Shown here: in pieces, positions 58,733 through 64,000 of the stretch
How positions within the stretch are numbered: the stretch's first letter is position 1
Layout of the letters: the number at the start of each line of letters is the position of its first letter
Assembly: GCA_012744475.1 (NCBI GenBank)
Contig: JAAYBV010000055.1
Span: forward strand, 62,001 to 126,000
DNA: 64,000 nt
Direction: 5' to 3'
Source: Phycisphaerae bacterium
GTDB taxonomy: Bacteria > Planctomycetota > Phycisphaerae > Sedimentisphaerales > Anaerobacaceae
Program-made: the position numbers and the translations under genes
Notes under the pieces: generated by a model
Databases searched by the model: none
Told to the model about the DNA's origin: nothing
The model's input: the letters and a program-made list of their open reading frames with translations, nothing else

Positions 58733-59494
58733 TCAAGCGGCCGCCTCGATGATCTGCACAAAATCGTCGGCCTTCAGACTGGCGCCGCCGACCAGGCAAC
58801 CGTCCACGTCGGGCTGTCCCATCAATTCCTCGGCGTTGTCCGCCTTGACCGATCCGCCGTAGAGGATCCGCATGTCCTGGGCCACCGACTTGTCGTACAT
58901 CCGGGCCAGCAGCTTGCGGATGAATGCATGGACCTCCTGCGCCTGCTCTCGGGTGGCCGTCCGTCCCGTGCCGATGGCCCAGACCGGCTCGTAGGCGATC
59001 GTGACCGCCCCGATCTTCTCGGCGCTGAGACCGGCCAGTCCGGCCCGCGTTTGTCGCTCCACGACCTGCTCGGTCTGCGAGGCATCGCGCTCGGCGAGCA
59101 GTTCGCCCACACACAGAATCGGCAGCAGGCCGCCGGAGATCGACGCGGCCACCTTCTTGTTGATCAGCTCGTCGCTCTCCCCGAGCACGTGCCGGCGCTC
59201 CGAGTGCCCGCAGAGAACATAAGTGCAGCCGACGTCCTTCAGCATGGCAGCGCTGATCTCACCGGTGAAGGCGCCCTTGGCCTCGAAGTAGACATCCTGC
59301 GCGCCGAGCGCTACGCCCGACGAGCTGACGGCCGCTCCGACCGCCGGCAGGTATACGAAAGGCGGAATCACCGCCACGTCCACACTGCTGCCGGCCAGTC
59401 CCGACGAACCCTCGACCACGGCCTTGGCCAACGCCACGCCCGAATGGCTGTCCGTGTTCATTTTCCAGTTACCGGCGACAAACGGCTTTCTCAT
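58733..59494 (-). CDS. tpiA: Triosephosphate isomerase
   Basis: A 253-residue glycolytic enzyme interconverting glyceraldehyde 3-phosphate and dihydroxyacetone phosphate. Asn and Lys of the active site lie in FVAGNWKMN, His in YVLCGHSERRH and Glu in VTIAYEPVWAIGTG; the phosphate loop is YGGSVKADNAEE. AGGAGAGC precedes the ATG. Lies between pheA and secG on the same strand. Confidence 0.97.
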   Translation of the reverse strand: MRKPFVAGNWKMNTDSHSGVALAKAVVEGSSGLAGSSVDVAVIPPFVYLPAVGAAVSSSGVALGAQDVYFEAKGAFTGEISAAMLKDVGCTYVLCGHSERRHVLGESDELINKKVAASISGGLLPILCVGELLAERDASQTEQVVERQTRAGLAGLSAEKIGAVTIAYEPVWAIGTGRTATREQAQEVHAFIRKLLARMYDKSVAQDMRILYGGSVKADNAEELMGQPDVDGCLVGGASLKADDFVQIIEAAA

Positions 59495-59521
59495 GGTGCT
59501 CTCCTATAGTGGCCCTGACTG

Positions 59522-60592
59522 TCACAACAACTCGGTGGCGCGCGGAAAGCTGCCCAGGATCGAGAGCTGGAGGCAGTGTTGCCGCGATTCTTCGAGGCCG
59601 ATCTGTATCCTCTCCTCCGTGTGGTGCCCGAGGAAATCGACGAAGAAATAATACTCCCACCCACGTTTCTTGCTGGGTCGCGATTCGATCATCGTCAGGT
59701 TGATGCAGTATCGCTTGAAGACCGCCAGCACATCGGCCAGGGCGCCGGCCTTATGCGCCGTACTGAAGAGGATCGCGGTCTTGTCCTCGCCCGTCGGCCT
59801 GGCATCCTCCCGGCTGACGACCAGAAATCGCGTGACGTTGTTGGCGATGTCTTCGACATTCTCGCAGATCATCTTCAGACCGTACAGCTCGGCAGCAATC
59901 TTCGATCCGATGGCCGCCGCATGCGGCTCCTCGGCCGCCATTTGGGCCGCCCGCGCCGTCGAGGCGACGGGGATCGTCTTGGCCTCTTTGAACGTCGCAG
60001 TCAGCCAGTTGCGACACTGCGCGAACACCTCGGGTTTCGAGTAGATCTTCTCCACCTCCTCGAGCGAGCAGTTCGCCAGCAGGTTGTGGTGAATGGCCAT
60101 GAGGACCTCGGCACAGACCTTCACGTCCGTCTCGATCAGGGCATCGAGCGTCTCGATGACACCGCCGCCGCTGGAGTTCTCGATCGGCACCAGCCCGAGA
60201 TCACAATGCCCTCTGCCGATCTCGTCGAAGATGCTGCGAATATCGGCCAGAGGCTCATATTCGACGCTCTGACCGAACTTGAGCATGGCCGCCGTGTGGC
60301 TGAAGCTCCCGGCCGGACCAAGGTAGGCGATGCGAAGCGGCTTCTCCAAAACGAACGACCCGCTCATCAGCTCCCGCCAGATCGCCACCAGCGTACGGTC
60401 GGGCAGGGGGCCCTGATTGACCTTGCGGATTTTGTCTAGCACCTGTTTCTCGCGGTCCGGCGCGTAGATCGGGCCTTCGGTCCGATTCTTGAGCTTACCT
60501 ACCTCCACAACCACTTGCGCTCGCTCGTTGAGCAGCTTGACCAACTGGCCGTCGATTTCGTCAATTCGATTTCGCAGGTCGTCCAACGACAT
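59522..60592 (-). CDS. pheA: Bifunctional chorismate mutase / prephenate dehydratase
   Basis: A 356-residue enzyme for phenylalanine synthesis. The AroQ mutase domain covers about 1-85 (LRNRIDEIDGQLVKLLNER). The dehydratase domain (about 90-270) has YLGPAGSFSHTAA, GLVPIENSSGGGV and the catalytic NNVTRFLVV. An ACT regulatory domain (about 280-356) carries the phenylalanine-binding GALADVL and ESRPSKK motifs, so feedback inhibition by phenylalanine is expected. First gene of the operon running to coaB, with 27 bases to tpiA. Confidence 0.95.
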   Translation of the reverse strand: MSLDDLRNRIDEIDGQLVKLLNERAQVVVEVGKLKNRTEGPIYAPDREKQVLDKIRKVNQGPLPDRTLVAIWRELMSGSFVLEKPLRIAYLGPAGSFSHTAAMLKFGQSVEYEPLADIRSIFDEIGRGHCDLGLVPIENSSGGGVIETLDALIETDVKVCAEVLMAIHHNLLANCSLEEVEKIYSKPEVFAQCRNWLTATFKEAKTIPVASTARAAQMAAEEPHAAAIGSKIAAELYGLKMICENVEDIANNVTRFLVVSREDARPTGEDKTAILFSTAHKAGALADVLAVFKRYCINLTMIESRPSKKRGWEYYFFVDFLGHHTEERIQIGLEESRQHCLQLSILGSFPRATELL

Positions 60593-60852
60593 AGACCCAA
60601 TCCACGTGTGTCCGCAACAGGCGTTGTCCGGGCCGTCAAGAGACTATCGCCGCCGGAAGAAACTGGTCGCTCCACGCGAAGGTTGCCCGCGAGCAGACCC
60701 CTCTTCCCGGCCATATCAGCCCTCGGAAGCCCGGTTCAATTTCATGAAAACTGTTTTTCTTATCAGAATTTTGCCTTGGCGTCAATGGATTTCGCTCGTA
60801 GGGTGAATATTTGTGTGCTGCGCCGGACGTCCTGGTACAAGAGACCGAATCT

Positions 60853-61395
60853 ATGACCGCGAGCAAGACAACATACACAATCTTCAGCACCCGCTGGGGC
60901 CATTTCGGTTTGGCCTGCAGCGAGGAGGGGGTCTGTCGGAGCTTCCTTCCCGTGTCAGCGGTGGAGACTGTCCGGAAGGCACTGCTGGCGAGTTTGGGGC
61001 CGTCCGCGCCGCACGCGGTCTTCGAAAGGGACCTTGCGCGCGACCTTCAGGACCGAATAGCTGCCTACTTTGAGGGCGAAAACGTCGATTTCCGTACTGA
61101 TCCGGCGGTTGACCTGACAGATCGCGGCCCTTTCGAGCGTGCGGTCCTGAACGCCTGCCGGCAGATCCCCGCCGGCCAGACGCTGACCTATGCCGCACTC
61201 GCCGAGAGGGTCCGCCGACCCCATGCCGCCCGGGCGGTGGGCAATGCCTTGGCCGCCAATCCGATCCCGCTGATCGTGCCGTGCCATCGCGTGATCCGCA
61301 CCGATGGCGGACTCGGAGGCTTTTCCGCTCCCGGCGGGACCGCCACCAAACAGCGAATGCTCCGACACGAACAGTCTCTGGCGAATCCCAAGTAA
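60853..61395 (+). CDS. ogt: Methylated-DNA-protein cysteine methyltransferase
   Basis: A 180-residue suicide repair protein that moves alkyl groups from O6-alkylguanine to its own cysteine. The active site is IPLIVPCHRVIR. The helix-turn-helix is QTLTYAALAERVRRPHAARAVGNALA, with the arginine finger in RAVG, and FSAPGGTATKQRML ends the domain. The N-terminal domain is short. No Ada regulatory part. The ATG at 60853 is chosen by homology; its ribosome site is weak. Monocistronic, divergent from pheA. Confidence 0.94.
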   Translation: MTASKTTYTIFSTRWGHFGLACSEEGVCRSFLPVSAVETVRKALLASLGPSAPHAVFERDLARDLQDRIAAYFEGENVDFRTDPAVDLTDRGPFERAVLNACRQIPAGQTLTYAALAERVRRPHAARAVGNALAANPIPLIVPCHRVIRTDGGLGGFSAPGGTATKQRMLRHEQSLANPK

Positions 61396-61681
61396 TTCCC
61401 ATCGCAGCACTTACAGATACCCCCCCCTGCGGAGACCCAACCTTCGACACGCCAGTGCGTTGCAGTGATCGATCCATTCGTGGTAATCGCGAGCCGACGC
61501 ACTGGGTACATTGGCCGCCAGACTCGAAGATCCGGCCCGTCTGTCAAGCCGAGATGCTGCCGGGGTTGACTGGAGCGGTCGTGTTGCGTCTTTCGTGGTG
61601 GCCGCTGCGGTTCTGCGTCGATAAGATGAGGAGGGCTTTGTGACCGTTGTTGCCGAGAAGACACGAAAGGGAGGAACCATC

Positions 61682-63463
61682 ATGAGGACTCGCACGATCG
61701 TGTGGCTGACTCTGGTATTAGTGGGCGGCTTGGCATCGTGGGCGTGCGCGCAGCCGTCCGACGACATTCGTGCGCTTCGACTGGCCGACTGGGAACCGCG
61801 CTCGATGCTGAAAACGAGACAGAGCGTGGTCGAAAAGCCGGCGCACCCCGTCATCGACGTGCACAACCACCTGGGCGGCGGCGCCGATCGCCTGACGCCC
61901 GACCGAGTCGGGCAGTATCTGGCCGAGATGGATGCCGCCGGTGTACGCACGGTCGTCAATCTCGACGGCCAGTGGGGCCAGCGACTGGCCGAGACGCTGG
62001 AGGCTCTGGACGAAGCGCATCCCGGCCGGTTCCTGACGTTCGCCCTGCTGGACTTCCGCGGCATTGACGACGAGGACTGGGGCCGGCGCGAAGCCGGGCG
62101 ATTGGAAGAGAGTTTTCGGGCCGGGGCCAAGGGACTGAAGATCCACAAGTCCCTCGGTCTGTCCTATCGCTACAAGGACGGCAAGCTCGTGCCCGTCGAC
62201 GATCCGAAGCTGGACCCGGTCTGGGAGATGTGCGCCAAGTATCGCCGGCCGGTGATGATTCACACCTCCGACCCGGCGGCCTTCTTCACGCCGCTGGACC
62301 GTTTCAACGAGCGATGGCACGAGCTGAACGCCCATCCGAACTGGCTGTTCCACGGCGAGCGGTTCCCTTCGCGCGACGAACTGCTGGAGCAGCGCAACCG
62401 GGCTATTGCCAAACACCCGAACACAACGTTCCTCTGCGCCCACTTCGGCAACAATCCCGAGGACGTAGCGACCGTCGGAACGTGGCTGGACCGCTATCCG
62501 AACATGTACATCGACATCGACGCGAGGATCTCGGAGCTGGGCCGGCAGCCTTACACGACGCGCAGGTTCCTTCTGAAGTATCAGGATCGCATCATGTTCG
62601 GCACCGACACCACTCCCGATCGTGATGCCTATCGGATGTACTACCGGTTTCTGGAAACCGACGACGAGTACTTCGACTGTGCCGGCGGGCACCACCGACA
62701 GGGTTTCTGGATGATCTACGGCGTGTTCCTGCCCGACGAGGTGTTACAGAAACTCTACCACGGGAACGCCGAACGGCTCCTTTTCGGTCTCAGCAGCGAT
62801 GTGCAGGAACCCCGGGCCAAGGTACTGCGCGTACCGCAGACAGACGATTTCGCCGTCACAGGCCGCGGCGACGCGCCCGCTTGGGAGAAAGCCGCGTGGG
62901 AACCGCTCCAAAGGCGCACCGCCAGCGGTCACCCCTACGAGACGCGTGTCAAAATGCTCTACTCGCGGACCGGACTCTACGTACTCATGGAGGCCGAGGA
63001 CCGCACGATCACAGCGACGATGAACGAGGATTTCCTCGACCTGTGGCACGAAGACGTGTTGGAGTTCTTCCTTTGGCCCGACCAGCAGTATCCAGTCTAC
63101 TTCGAGTACGAAATTTCTCCGCTCGGGGTCGAGCTGCCGATCCTCATTCCCAACGTCGACGGTGAGTTCCTCGGCTGGCGGCCCTGGCATTACGAGGATG
63201 GACGCAAGACGCGGAAGGCCACGACCGTCGCGGGCGGTCCCAAACAATCGGGCGCCCGCGTGACCGGCTGGAAGGCCGAGGTGTTCGTTCCGTATGAGCT
63301 GCTCAAGCCACTGCAAAGCGTTCCGCCACAGCCGGGGATGCGATGGCGAGCCAATTTCTATCGCATGGACTATGACGACGGCAGAACTACAAGCTGGGAT
63401 TGGGCGAGGGTCGGTCCCAACTTTCACGATTTCAACAGGTTCGGCACGCTTGTCTTTGAGTAG
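61682..63463 (+). CDS. Secreted amidohydrolase with C-terminal CBM9-like domain
   Basis: A 593-residue protein with a signal peptide (LASWACAQ). The barrel (about 50-380) is of the amidohydrolase-2 type: HNH metal motif in VIDVHNHLGGG (about 60), Lys-containing GLKIHKSLG, His in VMIHTSDP and FLCAHFGNNP, and Asp in IMFGTDTTP near 306. From about 395 a sandwich like family 9 carbohydrate-binding modules follows (LYVLMEAEDRTITATM, LWHEDVLEFFLWPD, GWKAEVFVPYELL). Members of this metal-dependent hydrolase/decarboxylase group normally act in the cytoplasm; export and a sugar-binding tail suggest action on polymer-linked substrates, perhaps ester or lactone groups. GGGAGGA precedes the ATG; a pseudopilin gene starts 13 bases after the stop. 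Confidence 0.82.
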   Translation: MRTRTIVWLTLVLVGGLASWACAQPSDDIRALRLADWEPRSMLKTRQSVVEKPAHPVIDVHNHLGGGADRLTPDRVGQYLAEMDAAGVRTVVNLDGQWGQRLAETLEALDEAHPGRFLTFALLDFRGIDDEDWGRREAGRLEESFRAGAKGLKIHKSLGLSYRYKDGKLVPVDDPKLDPVWEMCAKYRRPVMIHTSDPAAFFTPLDRFNERWHELNAHPNWLFHGERFPSRDELLEQRNRAIAKHPNTTFLCAHFGNNPEDVATVGTWLDRYPNMYIDIDARISELGRQPYTTRRFLLKYQDRIMFGTDTTPDRDAYRMYYRFLETDDEYFDCAGGHHRQGFWMIYGVFLPDEVLQKLYHGNAERLLFGLSSDVQEPRAKVLRVPQTDDFAVTGRGDAPAWEKAAWEPLQRRTASGHPYETRVKMLYSRTGLYVLMEAEDRTITATMNEDFLDLWHEDVLEFFLWPDQQYPVYFEYEISPLGVELPILIPNVDGEFLGWRPWHYEDGRKTRKATTVAGGPKQSGARVTGWKAEVFVPYELLKPLQSVPPQPGMRWRANFYRMDYDDGRTTSWDWARVGPNFHDFNRFGTLVFE

Positions 63464-63476
63464 TGAGGTCGCTGCC

Positions 63477-64000
63477 ATGCTTGATACAGGCAGATCCGGT
63501 CCGGAAGCGGTGCAGAGGAGGGCCTTCACACTCATCGAGCTGCTGGTCGTCATTGCCGTCATCGCTCTGCTGATGGGCATCCTCATGCCGGCTCTGAGCA
63601 AGGCGAGGAAGCTGGCGCGATCGGCCGTCTGCAAGGCCCATCTGCGTCAGTGGGGAACGATCTTCTTCATGTACACGACCGACAACAACGACAGATTCTG
63701 GACGGAGCACAACGTGTGGCAGACGGGCGTGCCCCAGGGCGGCTGGATGCCTTACCTCAGCCGGCTCTACGGCGACGTCGACGAGTTCCGGCTTTGCCCC
63801 TCGGCCACCAGGCTCAACGGTCCCGTCGGCGGGATAGGCACCACCTTCGCCCGGTGGGGACCCGGGCCGATCATGGAGGCGCATCAGTTCGGCCCCGACA
63901 CCGACAAGAACTACGGCAGCTACGGCATCAATCTCTGGATCAATTCGGTCGATCCGCCGTCGACGGAAGGATGGCGCGGCCGGCCCCAGTGCCAGTGGAA
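63477..64000 (+). CDS. Pseudopilin, cut by the right edge
   Basis: The first 174 codons of a pseudopilin. A 15-residue leader is followed by [21 protein letters not shown], with Ala instead of Gly at the position before the mature Phe, which prepilin peptidases tolerate less well. KAHLRQWGTIFFMYTTDNN follows as in the other two pseudopilins here. The C-terminal DGH motif lies past the edge. It starts 13 bases after the amidohydrolase stop, so the two are co-transcribed, repeating the pairing of pseudopilin and secreted enzyme seen at 9780 and 28061. Confidence 0.85.
   Translation, partial: MLDTGRSGPEAVQRRAFTLIELLVVIAVIALLMGILMPALSKARKLARSAVCKAHLRQWGTIFFMYTTDNNDRFWTEHNVWQTGVPQGGWMPYLSRLYGDVDEFRLCPSATRLNGPVGGIGTTFARWGPGPIMEAHQFGPDTDKNYGSYGINLWINSVDPPSTEGWRGRPQCQW

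Noticed and set aside
63477-63540. Lipoprotein or Sec signal for the right-edge protein
   Set aside because: The [11 protein letters not shown] segment with Glu at +5 is a prepilin-type leader, not a cleaved Sec signal.

Overview
This is a roughly 62-65% GC bacterial chromosome segment with dense genes and many long antisense shadow frames. The content points to Planctomycetota, most likely class Phycisphaerae: several 1,000+ residue secreted proteins with PQQ-type beta-propellers, four-domain LamG/F5-8 lectin-like proteins ending in a VHKPF-like tail, three pseudopilins with [12 protein letters not shown] leaders, and glycoside hydrolases of the DUF4038/DUF5060/GH123 type. That placement is an inference from protein style, not from a marker gene.

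Region 1 (1-14.9 kb) is a cluster of secreted beta-propeller proteins. Three of them carry a class I methyltransferase-like Rossmann domain, mostly with a degraded SAM loop, between or next to propellers; a fourth gene starts with the same fold and runs off the left edge. A lipoprotein methyltransferase with an intact SAM motif (8650-9429), a pseudopilin and a truncated propeller gene sit among them.

Region 2 (15.3-41.7 kb) is a polysaccharide-utilisation locus in two same-strand operons. Operon A (28061 down to 15332) encodes a pseudopilin, a multidomain lectin-like protein, a sugar isomerase and three large secreted glycoside-hydrolase-like enzymes. It is preceded by a 21-bp-period direct repeat fitting the adjacent XylR/AraC-type regulator. 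Operon B (40397 down to 28188) encodes a complete ribose-type ABC importer, an apiosidase-like hydrolase, an SIS isomerase, two dehydrogenases, an FGGY kinase and the XylR-type regulator. A divergent SorC-family regulator with an apparent ACG start faces it. Matching TTGACA/TAGAAA promoters and shared TGAACAT half-sites lie at both ends of the intergenic region. GH28-like and GH140-like enzymes suggest a pectic, possibly apiose-containing, substrate; this is a hypothesis.

Region 3 (41.8-54 kb) holds decayed fragments of a trans-sulfuration enzyme and of HydE, then mnmA, tRNA-Phe, an FtsB/DivIC-like protein, and the most unusual gene of the window: a membrane zinc metalloprotease (M50-like) fused in frame to an enolase whose two domains are in swapped order, with all catalytic residues kept. 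psd-pssA, a PilZ protein, an aldo/keto reductase, purB and pyrE follow.

Region 4 (53.9-64 kb) has a PadR/HAAS-type membrane pair on a probable leaderless promoter and a housekeeping minus-strand operon (pheA, tpiA, secG, yicC, gmk, rpoZ, coaC, coaB). In that operon coaBC is split and coaB carries small palindromic repeats inside its reading frame. An O6-alkylguanine methyltransferase, a secreted amidohydrolase with a CBM9-like tail and a pseudopilin cut by the right edge close the window.
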